Source: Methyloversatilis thermotolerans (GTDB taxonomy: Bacteria; Pseudomonadota; Gammaproteobacteria; Burkholderiales; Rhodocyclaceae). From it: a DNA stretch of 64,000 nucleotides. The notes under the pieces are model-generated. The model saw only the letters and a program-made list of their open reading frames with translations, was not told the DNA's origin and did not search any database. The DNA lies in the NCBI RefSeq assembly GCF_000372885.1, contig NZ_KB889967.1:1305215-1369214 (forward strand), read 5' to 3'. Below, piece after piece: positions 26,257 through 36,507 of this stretch (its first letter is position 1; every line of letters starts with the position of its first letter). The position numbers and the translations under genes were made by a program.

Positions 26257-26826
26257 TCAGCCGCGGCTCACCCTGACCGCCTGCTGCGCCACCCGTTCGC
26301 CGAACAGCGTGGCCGTCCTGAGATCGCCTTCCAGCATTTCGTCGACCGAAGCGTCCGACGGCGTTGCCGCCATCGCCCCGCTGAAGGACGCGACATAGTT
26401 GATATCGTTACGGGTGGCCGCCTTGCTGTTGCTCGGCATGAGACCGGTACCGGTCCACAGCATGCTGTGCTGCATCGCGAAAGTCATCAGATAGTGCAGG
26501 GTCGACAGCTTGTCACCGTTCATCGAGGCGGAATTGGTGAAACCGGCTGCGAGCTTGTCCTTCCATTGCTGCGTGAACCAGGCCTTTGAGCTGGCGTCGG
26601 CAAACTTCTTGAACTGCCAGGACACGCTGCCCATATAGGTCGGACTGCCGAAAACGATGGCATCCGCCTGCTGCAAGGTCTGCCATGCCGCCTCCGGCAC
26701 ATTGCCCTCGGCATCGATTTCGATGTCGTGCACCTGGGCATGACGGGCGGCGCCTTCGGCAACCGCTTTCGCCATGCGGCGTGTATGTCCGTAACCGCTG
26801 TGATAGACGATGGCAATCTGGGCCAT
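26257..26826 (-). CDS. Flavodoxin-like NAD(P)H-dependent oxidoreductase (WrbA/NQO-type)
   Basis: This 189-residue FMN protein has the phosphate-binding loop YHSGYGHTRRMAKAVAEG at residues 8-25, and FGSPTYMGSVSWQFKKFAD near 60-78, characteristic of WrbA-like quinone reductases. The lower part is less like WrbA itself, so an NADPH-dependent FMN reductase of the same superfamily is equally possible. It is divergent from a LysR-type regulator across a 145-bp region with a clear inverted repeat, suggesting that the regulator controls it. Confidence 0.85.
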   Translation of the reverse strand: MAQIAIVYHSGYGHTRRMAKAVAEGAARHAQVHDIEIDAEGNVPEAAWQTLQQADAIVFGSPTYMGSVSWQFKKFADASSKAWFTQQWKDKLAAGFTNSASMNGDKLSTLHYLMTFAMQHSMLWTGTGLMPSNSKAATRNDINYVASFSGAMAATPSDASVDEMLEGDLRTATLFGERVAQQAVRVSRG

Positions 26827-26940
26827 GTGATTTCTCCTTGATCTGATTCAGGTCGGATGAGCGGACCGTCCGCAACATCCGCAACGCACGACGCATTCTT
26901 GCAAAGCGCGCCCGCCGGATGATCCAGCCGCGCTGATATC

Positions 26941-26963
26941 ATCATTCGAATAATTTGAATGAT
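26941..26963. promoter_or_regulatory. Inverted repeat, probable LysR operator
   Basis: ATCATTCGAA, three bases, then TTTGAATGAT: ten-base arms with one mismatch. It lies nine bases before the GTG start of the LysR gene and about 115 bp upstream of the divergent flavodoxin start. The T-rich/A-rich dyad around a short centre fits an autoregulatory LysR site. Confidence 0.55.
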
Positions 26964-26971
26964 GTGCCCGA

Positions 26972-27912
26972 GTGAATCCCGATCATCCGTTGACACCTGA
27001 TGCGATCCGACTGATCGCCGCCATCGACGAAGCGGGCAGCTTCGCCGCCGCGGCGCGCGCGCTCGGAAAGGTACCGTCTGCATTGAGCTACAGCGTGCGC
27101 CAGCTCGAGGAAGCGCTCGATGTGCTGCTGTTTGACCGCGCCAGCCGCAATGCGGTACTGACCGCCGCCGGGCGTGAATTGCTGCAGGAGGGCAGACGGC
27201 TGCTGTTCGAACTCGACGCCGTCACGAGTCGCGTCAGGCGGGTGGCCGGCGGCTGGGAGGGGCAGTTCGCGATCGCCGCCAATGGCCTCATGTGTCCGCG
27301 GGCCTTGCTGGACCTGATCGCCGCCTTCTACGCGCAGCGCGACAGCGAGCAGCGCCCTCCCCCGACCCGGGTGCGGCTGCGCCAGGAGGTGCTGGCGGGT
27401 ACCTGGGAAGCGCTGCTGAGCGGCGGCGCCGATCTGGCGATAGGCATCGATGCCGACGACCGGCGTGCCGAAGGCATACAGCGTGAGGAACTCGGTTCGG
27501 TGCGCTTCGTGTTCGCGGTAGCACCTCACCATCCGCTCGCGCGCGTGCGCGGACCGCTCGACCCCTCGCAGATCCGCGCCCATCGCGCGGTGGCGATTGC
27601 AGACAGTGCGTCACGACTGTCACCGGTATCGCGCAATCTGCTGCCCGGTCAGGACGTTCTTACCGTGCCGAGCCTGGACCTGAAGATCGCCGCGCAACTG
27701 CGCGGGCTGGGCTGTGGTTTCCTGCCGGAATCGCGGGTGCGCCGTCACATCGAATCCGGCGAACTGGTGGTCAAGGACACCGGCGAGCAGCGCATCGCAC
27801 ATTTCGCCATCGCCTGGCGCAGCGCAGGCTCACGCGGCCGTGCGCTGGACTGGTGGCTGCAGCAGTTGGCCAGCCCCCGCACGCGACTGGCCCTGCTGGA
27901 AGGAGCGGATGC

Positions 27913-27916
<4 letters not shown>
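26972..27916 (+). CDS. LysR family transcriptional regulator
   Basis: This 314-residue regulator has its N-terminal winged helix-turn-helix at about 10-65 (IRLIAAIDEAGSFAAAARALG, then SALSYSVRQLEEAL and LLFDRASRNAVLTAAGREL). The effector-binding domain follows from about 95. The start is a GTG; no in-frame ATG is better placed. It is divergent from the flavodoxin-type gene and its stop overlaps the CobW start by ATGA, so regulator and GTPase are translated together. The inducer is unknown. Confidence 0.92.
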
Positions 27917-28872
<956 letters not shown>

Positions 28873-28930
28873 ACCCACGGGCGGCGCCATGGATCACAAT
28901 GCAGTCAGACAGAATTCCAGGTATTCCGAC

Positions 28931-30523
28931 ATGTCCACTCCACCGCGACGCCTCGAGGAAATCGAGTTCGACAATCTGTTCGTACGCAGCCTGCCGGCGG
29001 ATCCATCCCCGGACATCCGTCCGCGACAGGTACGCCACGCCGCCTACACCTTTACGCCACCAACGCCGGTGAGCGCGCCGCAGCTTCTTGCCTGGTCAGA
29101 ACGGCTGGCCGATCAACTGGGGCTGCGGCGCCCGGCACCTCGCGATGCCGCCGTCGAGGCTCTGGCGGGCAATCGTGTTCTTGCAGGCATGCAGCCTTAC
29201 GCAGCACGCTACGGCGGTCACCAGTTCGGCAACTGGGCGGGGCAGCTCGGCGACGGGCGCGCGATCACGCTGGGCGAAATGATGGACCGGCATGGGCAAC
29301 GGCAGGAACTGCAGCTCAAGGGTGCCGGCCCGACACCTTATTCGCGCCATGCCGACGGCCGCGCGGTCCTGCGCTCATCGGTGCGCGAATTCCTCTGCAG
29401 CGAGGCCATGTTCCACCTGGGCATCCCCACCACGCGTGCCCTGAGCCTGGTGGCGACCGGCGATACGGTGGTGCGCGACATGTTCTATGACGGCCGCCCG
29501 GAACACGAGCCGGGTGCCATCGTGTGCCGTGTCGCCCCCAGCTTCGTGCGCTTCGGCCACTTCGAGATACTGACGGCCAACGACGAACCCGGACTGTTGA
29601 AGCAACTGGTGGACTGGGTCATGCATCATCACTATCCCGGACTGAGCGATCCCGCCGACTGGTTCGCCGAAATCTGCTGCCGCACGGCCCGCCTGATGGT
29701 GGACTGGATGCGTGTGGGCTTCGTGCATGGGGTGATGAATACCGACAACATGTCCATCCTCGGTCTGACCATCGATTACGGCCCCTATGGCTGGCTCGAG
29801 GGTGTTGACATGATGTGGACGCCGAACACCACCGATGCCCAGGGTCGCCGCTATTGCTACGGCCGACAGCCGCAGATCGCCTACTGGAACCTCACCCGGC
29901 TTGCGGGCGCACTGGCACCGCTGATCAATGACCGCGATGCGCTCGACGCGGCGCTGGCAGGCTATGAACAGACCTTTGCCGAAGGCTGGTCGCGCATGTT
30001 GTCCGACAAGCTCGGCCTGCCTCTGCCGACGCCTGAGGACGAGCAGGAACAGGCGTTGCGCAGCCAGCTTTTCGTGCTTCTCCAGCAGGAAGAAACCGAC
30101 TTCACGATCTTCTTCCGGCGGCTCGCGCAGGTCGATGTGGACGCCGCGCTGAGCGGCGAGGTGTCCGCCCTCGACCCGCTGCTCGAAGCCTTCTACAGCC
30201 CCGGCAGCCCCTCGCCCGAGCATGCGCGTGCCTGGCTTGCATGGCTGCAGCAATGGGCGCAACGCATACGCGCAGGCGGCGAAACCGATGTGTCGCGACG
30301 GACGCGCATGAATGCCACCAATCCGAAGTACATCGTCCGCAACTGGCTGGCGCAGCGCGCCATCGACGATGCGGCGGCCGGCGACACGGCCATGCTGGAG
30401 CGCCTGCTCGTCATGATGCGCACGCCCTACGACGAACAGCCCGGATTCGACGATCTGGCCGGAAAGCGGCCGGAATGGGCGCGCCACAAGCCGGGCTGTT
30501 CCGCCTTGTCATGCAGCTCATGA
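28931..30523 (+). CDS. selO: SelO/YdiU protein AMPylase
   Basis: This 530-residue pseudokinase-fold enzyme transfers AMP to Ser/Thr/Tyr of target proteins in redox stress (family knowledge). Conserved segments are YGGHQFGNWAGQLGDGRA near 98-115, ELQLKGAGPTPYSRHADGRAV near 130, FVHGVMNTDNMSI near 270 (catalytic Asn-Asp) and NPKYIVRNWLAQ. The C-terminus GCSALSCSS keeps the conserved cysteine that is selenocysteine in eukaryotes; here it is Cys. The ATG at 28931 (MSTPPRRLEEI) was preferred to 28889. Its stop overlaps the next start. Confidence 0.94.
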   Translation: MSTPPRRLEEIEFDNLFVRSLPADPSPDIRPRQVRHAAYTFTPPTPVSAPQLLAWSERLADQLGLRRPAPRDAAVEALAGNRVLAGMQPYAARYGGHQFGNWAGQLGDGRAITLGEMMDRHGQRQELQLKGAGPTPYSRHADGRAVLRSSVREFLCSEAMFHLGIPTTRALSLVATGDTVVRDMFYDGRPEHEPGAIVCRVAPSFVRFGHFEILTANDEPGLLKQLVDWVMHHHYPGLSDPADWFAEICCRTARLMVDWMRVGFVHGVMNTDNMSILGLTIDYGPYGWLEGVDMMWTPNTTDAQGRRYCYGRQPQIAYWNLTRLAGALAPLINDRDALDAALAGYEQTFAEGWSRMLSDKLGLPLPTPEDEQEQALRSQLFVLLQQEETDFTIFFRRLAQVDVDAALSGEVSALDPLLEAFYSPGSPSPEHARAWLAWLQQWAQRIRAGGETDVSRRTRMNATNPKYIVRNWLAQRAIDDAAAGDTAMLERLLVMMRTPYDEQPGFDDLAGKRPEWARHKPGCSALSCSS

Positions 30524-31491
30524 TGCCGACCCACCTGCACGCGCAGACCTTTCACGGACTCGCGCCCGGCCCCCGCCTCATCGTGCTGGGCGGAGTGCAC
30601 GGCAACGAGACCTGCGGCACGCTCGGCATAGAGCGAGCACTGGACGAACTGCAGCGCAACAGGCTCGGCATCGTGCGCGGGACGGTCACCTTCGTGGCGC
30701 GCGCCAATCCGCTCGCCTGCGCGAAGGGAGAACGTGCAGGTGAACGCAATCTGAACCGCAATCTCGGACCGAAGGCGCATCCGCAGGACTTCGAGGATGG
30801 TGTGGCCAATGTGTTGTGCCGGCTGCTGGCAGCGCACGACATACTGCTGGATCTGCACTCCTTCCACACACCGGGCGAACCGTTCGCGATGATAGGTCCG
30901 CCCGATAACCAGGGGACACTCGAGCCCTTTTCACGCGCAGCGGAGGAAGAGGCTCTCGCCTTGCGCCTGGGTGCGCGACGCCTGGTCGAGGGCTGGCTGG
31001 ATACCTATGCCGAAGGCGTCAGGCAGCGTCTCGCGCGCACGCGGCCGGACGCACGTGCGGGCCTGCTCGGCACCGATCCGGATTACGGGGTAGGCACGAC
31101 CGAGTACATGCGGCGTGTCGGCGGTTGCGGCATCACGCTGGAGTGTGGTCAACACGATGATCCGATGGCCCCTGAGTTCGCCTGGCGCGCCATCCACAAC
31201 ACGCTGGCCCATCTCGGGCTGAGTGACGAGGCCCCCCCTGCGGCGCGCGACGACCACCGGTTGCTCAGGATGTGCGAGGTGGTCGACCGCCTGCACGAAC
31301 AGGACCGTTTCGTGCGCGACTGGCACAGCTTCGATCCGGTGCGGGCCGGCGAAACGATAGGACTGCGCGCGGATGGCAGCGAAGTCCGGGCCGGACAGGA
31401 CGGCTTCATCCTGTTTCCGCATCCGGACGCCACGCCGGGCAATGAGTGGTTCTACTTCGCCCGGCCCAGCGAGCGTCGCCTGCGCGGATAA
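30520..31491 (+). CDS. Succinylglutamate desuccinylase/aspartoacylase family protein
   Basis: This 323-residue zinc-dependent amidohydrolase of the M14 AstE/AspA family has its first zinc ligands in GGVHGNETCG (His27, Glu30) and the third in LDLHSFH near residue 110. The NRNLNRNLG-like stretch (GERNLNRNLG near 72) is the substrate-binding segment, and the catalytic Glu is in GCGITLECGQH. The substrate is unknown: no ast arginine-degradation genes are nearby. The ATG overlaps the selO stop, indicating translational coupling. It ends 64 bases from the convergent ABC operon. Confidence 0.87.
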   Translation: MMPTHLHAQTFHGLAPGPRLIVLGGVHGNETCGTLGIERALDELQRNRLGIVRGTVTFVARANPLACAKGERAGERNLNRNLGPKAHPQDFEDGVANVLCRLLAAHDILLDLHSFHTPGEPFAMIGPPDNQGTLEPFSRAAEEEALALRLGARRLVEGWLDTYAEGVRQRLARTRPDARAGLLGTDPDYGVGTTEYMRRVGGCGITLECGQHDDPMAPEFAWRAIHNTLAHLGLSDEAPPAARDDHRLLRMCEVVDRLHEQDRFVRDWHSFDPVRAGETIGLRADGSEVRAGQDGFILFPHPDATPGNEWFYFARPSERRLRG

Positions 31492-31555
31492 CGCCGGTCC
31501 GGCTGCGGCGATGCCGGGGTGAGCGGCAGGACCGACGGGGACAAGGTATCGTGGC

Positions 31556-32956
31556 TCAGCCTCGCGGCTCGAGATTCAGTACGGTGGCGCCCGCGCTGCG
31601 CGCAATGTGCTCGTCATGCGTCACCAGCACCAGCGCCATGCCCCGCTCTCCCGAAATGCGGAACAGCAACTCCATGGCAGTGCGCTGCATCAGCGGGTCG
31701 AGACGGGAACTGGGTTCATCCGCGACCAGCAGTGCGGGTTCGACGAGCAGCACACGCACCAGTGCGATGCGCTGCAATTGCCCCCCCGACACCTGGTGCG
31801 GCAGACGTTGCAGCAGGTCACGCTCAAGTTCCAGTTCATCGAGCAAGTGGTCGAGCACCTGACGATTGCGTCCTCTAAGCCGCAGCACGTCGTCGAGCGC
31901 CGCACCAAGACGGCGCCCGGGCGCAAATGCTGAAGCCGGTTCCTGGTGGAGCTTCTGGAAGGCCACTGGCGACAGACCGCTGCGCCGCTTTATCTGCCCC
32001 GCATCCGGTGCGAGCAGCCCGAGCAGAATATTGCCCAGCGTGGTCTTGCCGGCCCCGCTCGGTCCCATCAGCGCCACCCGCTCTCCGGCGCGGACAGTCA
32101 GCGACACCGACTGCAGCACGGCGCGACCGTCAAAGGACTTGGAAATGTCCAGCGCCTCGAGCAGCGGCTGACCCGGCGTCGGCGGGACATGTTCGGGCCA
32201 GCGTGAGGTCTGGCTTTCCAGCAGCGTGCGCGTTGCCTCATGCGCAGGGCGTGCAAATACCTGGCGTGCCGGTCCGGTCTCGACGCAACGACCGCCCTGC
32301 AGTATGCGCACGTCACAGTCCAGTTCGAGTGCCAGGTCGACATCATGTGTCACCACCAGCAGTGCGAGGCCCGCTTCAAGCGCGGTGCGGAACTGTTCGA
32401 CAACGGCCGAACGGATGACGCCATCCAGACCCTTGGTGGGCTCGTCCACCAACAGGAGTGGCGCGTCGGCGGACAGGGCGGCCGCATAGGCCGCGCGCTG
32501 TGCCATGCCGCCCGACAACTCGTGAGCGAAATGGCGTGTCACGTCGCCCAGCCCGAAGCGCGCCAGCAGTCGTGCACTCTGTTCCCGCGCGGCCCGCCAC
32601 GGCAGATGCTGGAGATAATGCGGCGCCTCCGCGATCTGACTGCCGATGCGCATGGTCGGATCCAGGGCCAGTCCGGGTTCCTGGGGTAACCATGCGATCC
32701 GCCGTCCCCACAGCCGGGCGCGTCCTTCGACATCGTCGGCGGCAAATACCTGGCCATCGATCTCGACCTCGCCGGATGCACGAAGGCCGTCCGGCACCTG
32801 CCCGAGCACGCTGCGCAGCAGCAGTGACTTGCCGGCGCCGCTCGCACCGAGAACCGCCAGCGCCCGCCCGGGCTCCAGCCTGAGGTCGATGTCATCCAGC
32901 AAGGCATGCGGGCCCACCCGCACGGTAAGGCCACGTACGACGCAACGTGGGCTCAT
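31556..32956 (-). CDS. ABC importer ATPase, two fused nucleotide-binding domains (peptide/nickel type)
   Basis: The 466-residue protein contains two complete ATPases. The first has GASGAGKS near 38, LSGGMAQRAAYAAAL and LLLVDEPTKGLD. The second has GPSGAGKTTLG near 298, VSGGQLQRIALVRVL and LLVADEPSSRLDP. Both sets look active. Fused DppD-DppF arrangements occur in YejF-like systems. It is last in the operon, starting ATGA-coupled to the second permease. Peptide or nickel/metallophore uptake is the family expectation. Confidence 0.9.
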   Translation of the reverse strand: MSPRCVVRGLTVRVGPHALLDDIDLRLEPGRALAVLGASGAGKSLLLRSVLGQVPDGLRASGEVEIDGQVFAADDVEGRARLWGRRIAWLPQEPGLALDPTMRIGSQIAEAPHYLQHLPWRAAREQSARLLARFGLGDVTRHFAHELSGGMAQRAAYAAALSADAPLLLVDEPTKGLDGVIRSAVVEQFRTALEAGLALLVVTHDVDLALELDCDVRILQGGRCVETGPARQVFARPAHEATRTLLESQTSRWPEHVPPTPGQPLLEALDISKSFDGRAVLQSVSLTVRAGERVALMGPSGAGKTTLGNILLGLLAPDAGQIKRRSGLSPVAFQKLHQEPASAFAPGRRLGAALDDVLRLRGRNRQVLDHLLDELELERDLLQRLPHQVSGGQLQRIALVRVLLVEPALLVADEPSSRLDPLMQRTAMELLFRISGERGMALVLVTHDEHIARSAGATVLNLEPRG

Positions 32957-33798
32957 GCTTCGCGCTCCCGGCGGACCGCACTGTCCCGCCCACCCCTTTC
33001 GGTCAACATGACCAGGGAAAGCAGCAGCAAGGCCAGTACCACGACCGGGGACAGCACCAGCCAGGGCGCTTCATCGTAATAGGGCAGGAGTTCCACCATC
33101 ATGACACCGAGCTCCGGCGTCGGCGGACGGATGCCGACGCCGATGAAACCGAGCGCGGCGACGGCCAGGATGGCGTTGGCAACCCCGAGACAGAACAATG
33201 CGGAAGCGACCGGCCACAACGCCGGCAACACATGAACACGAGCGATGTAGGCAGCTCCGAAACCGAGCAGACGCGACGCTTCGACCGCAGGACTTGCCAG
33301 TACGCTGCGTGCTCCCGCCCGCAGCACGCGGAAGTACTCCACCCATGCGGCGAGCGCCAATCCGACGTAGAGCGGCCATTTTTCGCCCTGCGCGAAGGCA
33401 GCAAACAGCAGCACCAGCAGCAGTGCCGGCAGGGCGAGCACCGCGTCGGCCAGCAGCCCGAACAGGCGATCGACCCAGCCCCCCTGCCAGGCTGCGATCA
33501 AGGCGGCCACCGTACCGAACAGTGCGGCGCTGAGCACGCTCAGCATGGCAAGCCCGATGGACAGCCTCATGGCATAGGCCAGCCGGAGCGCCATATCGCG
33601 CCCGAGATGATCGAATCCAAGGGGCGTCTGCAGCGACGGGGGTTCCAGGAAACGGAGCAATTGCTGACTGGCAGGGTCGCCTCCGGCGAACAGGGGCCAG
33701 CCGAAAGCGAATACGGCGAGAGCGGCGAGCAGTATCCACGCGAGCAGATGTCGGGTCGTGGACGATGACGGCTCTCCCGCGGACGAAGACAGTCTCAT
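32953..33798 (-). CDS. ABC importer permease, DppC/OppC type
   Basis: The 281-residue inner-membrane permease has about six helices. The signature LGFDHLGRDMALRLAYAMRLS near 53 is typical of DppC-like subunits, and the EAA loop is VEASRLLGFGAAYIARVHVLP near 165-185. The start MRLSSSAG overlaps the preceding permease stop by ATGA; an upstream in-frame ATG at 33840 is less likely. It forms a heterodimeric channel with the DppB-type partner. Confidence 0.9.
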   Translation of the reverse strand: MRLSSSAGEPSSSTTRHLLAWILLAALAVFAFGWPLFAGGDPASQQLLRFLEPPSLQTPLGFDHLGRDMALRLAYAMRLSIGLAMLSVLSAALFGTVAALIAAWQGGWVDRLFGLLADAVLALPALLLVLLFAAFAQGEKWPLYVGLALAAWVEYFRVLRAGARSVLASPAVEASRLLGFGAAYIARVHVLPALWPVASALFCLGVANAILAVAALGFIGVGIRPPTPELGVMMVELLPYYDEAPWLVLSPVVVLALLLLSLVMLTERGGRDSAVRREREA

Positions 33799-34757
33799 GG
33801 CTGTTCCACCCTCTTCCGCCGCGGATCGAGAAGCCGGCACAACCAGTCGACCAGCGCGTGGAACAGGACGAAGGCCAGCGCCAGCACCAGTACGCTGGCC
33901 TGCAGCGTCGGCACGTCACGCCAGAACAGCGCGTGCACCAGCGCGTGACCAAGCCCGGGCCAGGCGAACAGGGTCTCCACCACCACCACGCCTTCGACCA
34001 GCAGCACCAGTTGCATGCCGCCATACTCAAGCAATGGCAGCGCCGCATTGCGCAAACCGTGCCGCCACAGCGCCTGCCGCGACGACAAACCGCGGCTGAG
34101 GGCGAAATCGAAATACGGGCTGCGGATGACATCGACCACCGCCTCGCGCGCAACGCGTGCGGTGCCACCGGCCAGCGCGAGCGCAAGGGCGAGTGCCGGC
34201 AGCAGAACATGGCTCGGCGCGCGATGACCGGCGGCCGGCAGCGCACCGAGCTGCACCGAAAAGACGACGACCAGCGCGATCGCAATGAGGAAAGGCGGCG
34301 CCGCGCGCAGCAGCACGGTGATCAGCAGACAGGCGCGGTCAATCCAGCCCCCCGGACGCAGTCCGGCCAGAATGCCGAACGGCAGTCCGATCAGCCACGC
34401 CAGCACGGTGGCCAACGCGGCCAGCCAGAGGGTATGCCCGAGATGGTGCACCAGCTCGTCCATGACCGGCTCACCGGTCACCATGGACAGACCGAAATCG
34501 AGTGAGGCAACGCGCCCCCACCAATCGATCAGCGCCTCCGGCCACGGGCGATCGAGCGCAAGTTCTGCACGCACCGCTTCGGCCGCACGAACCGATACAT
34601 TGTCGTAGCCATAGCGGCCGGCCGCCACGCGATAGGCGGGATCGCCCGGCAAGGTGCGCAGCATCGCGAAACACGCGGTGGAGACGACAAGCGCCAGCAC
34701 AAGCGCCTGAAGCACATGACGTCCCAGTCCGGAGAAGAAAGTTCTGATCACGTCCAC
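33795..34757 (-). CDS. ABC importer permease, DppB/OppB type
   Basis: This 320-residue permease has an N-terminal helix (HVLQALVLALVVSTACFAML), then LPGDPAYRVAAGRYG in the usual periplasmic loop, LRAAPPFLIAIALVVVF and an EAA loop region around RSPYFDFALSRGLSSRQALWRHGL near 215-240. Five to six helices are visible. It overlaps the start of the solute-binding gene's end by 10 bases, so the unit is tightly coupled. Confidence 0.9.
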   Translation of the reverse strand: MDVIRTFFSGLGRHVLQALVLALVVSTACFAMLRTLPGDPAYRVAAGRYGYDNVSVRAAEAVRAELALDRPWPEALIDWWGRVASLDFGLSMVTGEPVMDELVHHLGHTLWLAALATVLAWLIGLPFGILAGLRPGGWIDRACLLITVLLRAAPPFLIAIALVVVFSVQLGALPAAGHRAPSHVLLPALALALALAGGTARVAREAVVDVIRSPYFDFALSRGLSSRQALWRHGLRNAALPLLEYGGMQLVLLVEGVVVVETLFAWPGLGHALVHALFWRDVPTLQASVLVLALAFVLFHALVDWLCRLLDPRRKRVEQP

Positions 34758-36355
34758 CTCACGCGACTGATGAAGTATGAACGCTCGAACGGATCGACCA
34801 GGGCGCCGCTTACCCGCGACCCAGCGGCGGCGTGCGCACGATAGCCACAGATCGGAATGACCGGCAGTGCGTCGGCCAGGCGACGACCTATCGTGAAGCG
34901 AGCCGACCGTGCGGCCTCCTCTCCGCTTGCATCAGGTGCGATCCGCTGCAGTTCCGTCAGCGCCGCCTCGAGTTCCGCATCCCTCCAGTTCATCGCCCCC
35001 CAGTCACCACCGCCCACGTCATAATCCTGCAGCAGCGTAAGCAGCGGATCGGGCACCAATGCGAAATTGCGCGCAACCAGGGCAAGTTCAAGAGACCCAT
35101 CCTGATGCGCAAGCGGCACGTCGCCCGAATTCCCGATCGAAACCGCGAGCGCGATGCCGATCTGCCGGAACTGCTCCTGGATGGCCGCCGCGATCACCGG
35201 CAGTTCAGGACGGTCGGGAAAGGTGATGAGCTTCAGCGTCAGTCGTTCGAGCGCCCCTTCATGCGTGCGCGAAAGTCCGCCGTCGTCGCCGGGTAACCAA
35301 CCTGCTTCCGCCAGCAAGGCGCGCGCGCCCTCGACATCCTGCGTCGGCAGCCCCTCGTCCTTGCCGTGCTGGGGATGCCAGTCCGGAAAGCTCATCGGCA
35401 GCAGGCGGTCAGTGGCAAGCAGCGCATCGCGCATCACCGCGGTCGCAATCCCGCGCCGGTCGAGCGCCAGACTGAGCGCGCGTCGCACCCGCTCATCCTG
35501 CAGCCAGCGATGGCCCGAATTCACCTTCAGATAGAGGGTTCGCGGAAGCCGGACCGACAGCAGGCCACGATGCCCTGCACGGCGCATGCGAGCCACACTG
35601 GGCGCGTCCAGCCCATAGACCAGGTCGGCCTCCCCGCTTTCCGCCATCAGGGCGCGCGATTCGGCGCGCCCGACCGCCAGATACTCGAACACCTCGATCT
35701 GCGGCCGCTCGCCCGACCAGGTGTCGGCGAGCACCGCCTTGAGATAGGACGAAGCATCGATGCGCTCGACCCGATAGGGCCCGCTGCCGACCAGCTTGCG
35801 CACGCGACCGTCCTGCGCGTAAGCCGAGGGCGCAAGTATCTGGGTGCTGTAATGAGACAGGACGGCAGGCAACAGGCCATAAGGCCGATCCAGTTCCAGG
35901 TCGAGGTGCAGATCATCCCTTGCGCGTATGGCTCGCAGCGGCGTGCGGCCAAGCACACCGGGTTGCAGTCGCACGCGCTCCAGGCACTGCTTCACCGCCT
36001 CCGCGTCTACCGCGCGGCCATCGTGAAAGCGTCGATCGTCGCGCAGGCGGATGCTCAATACGCGTCCATCGTTGCGATATTCCCAGTACTTTGCCAGCCC
36101 GCCGCTGATGTGCCCGGCTGCATCGCAATCGAACAGGGTTTCGCTGATTTCGAGCCGGGTAAACATGTAGCCCGCACGTGACGGCTCCAGGCCGGTCAGC
36201 TCCCACGGGCCGACAACGCGCAGCGTGCGTCCGGCCGGCGCGTCCAGACGCCTCCCGGGCGAACGGTGCAACAGCGCTGCGAGACTGCCGAGTGCAGCCA
36301 CACCTGCTCCCCACAGCAGCGTACGACGTCCGATCGACAGACCTGCCCGCTTCAA
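34748..36355 (-). CDS. ABC importer substrate-binding protein, family 5
   Basis: The 535-residue periplasmic binding protein of the peptide/nickel (SBP_bac_5) family. It has a twin-arginine-like signal (GRRTLLWGAGVAALGSLAALL). Conserved features include RLRDDRRFHDGRAVDAEAV near 113, KLVGSGPYRVERID near 185, LYLKVNSGHRWLQDERVRRALSLALDR near 270-297, and WLPGDDGGLSR. The cargo could be a peptide, nickel or a metallophore complex; this is not readable from sequence. First of four genes, it may also include the small open frame upstream, whose stop overlaps this ATG. Confidence 0.88.
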   Translation of the reverse strand: MKRAGLSIGRRTLLWGAGVAALGSLAALLHRSPGRRLDAPAGRTLRVVGPWELTGLEPSRAGYMFTRLEISETLFDCDAAGHISGGLAKYWEYRNDGRVLSIRLRDDRRFHDGRAVDAEAVKQCLERVRLQPGVLGRTPLRAIRARDDLHLDLELDRPYGLLPAVLSHYSTQILAPSAYAQDGRVRKLVGSGPYRVERIDASSYLKAVLADTWSGERPQIEVFEYLAVGRAESRALMAESGEADLVYGLDAPSVARMRRAGHRGLLSVRLPRTLYLKVNSGHRWLQDERVRRALSLALDRRGIATAVMRDALLATDRLLPMSFPDWHPQHGKDEGLPTQDVEGARALLAEAGWLPGDDGGLSRTHEGALERLTLKLITFPDRPELPVIAAAIQEQFRQIGIALAVSIGNSGDVPLAHQDGSLELALVARNFALVPDPLLTLLQDYDVGGGDWGAMNWRDAELEAALTELQRIAPDASGEEAARSARFTIGRRLADALPVIPICGYRAHAAAGSRVSGALVDPFERSYFISRVRWT

Positions 36356-36507
36356 GCCGGGCTCCGTTCAATCAACCGGGCGAGGTCCGCCATCCGCTTC
36401 TCGCGGCCGGCGTCCGCCGCGCGCTGCGGGTCCGGACAGGGCGTCACGCCGGCGCGGACGGTCGCTGACCGACGCACCCGATGCAACCAGACCTGAATCA
36501 ACATCAT
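36352..36507 (-). CDS. Possible small protein, coupled to parC and the ABC binding protein
   Basis: A 51-codon frame opens with ATGATG overlapping the parC stop and closes with a TGA that overlaps the ATG of the substrate-binding gene. The product begins [14 protein letters not shown] and ends [11 protein letters not shown], with a basic and Ala-rich second half. Third codon positions are mostly G or C, as in the neighbours. I know no family. Double stop/start overlap is what makes it credible; an accidental frame cannot be excluded. Confidence 0.45.
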   Translation of the reverse strand: MMLIQVWLHRVRRSATVRAGVTPCPDPQRAADAGREKRMADLARLIERSPA

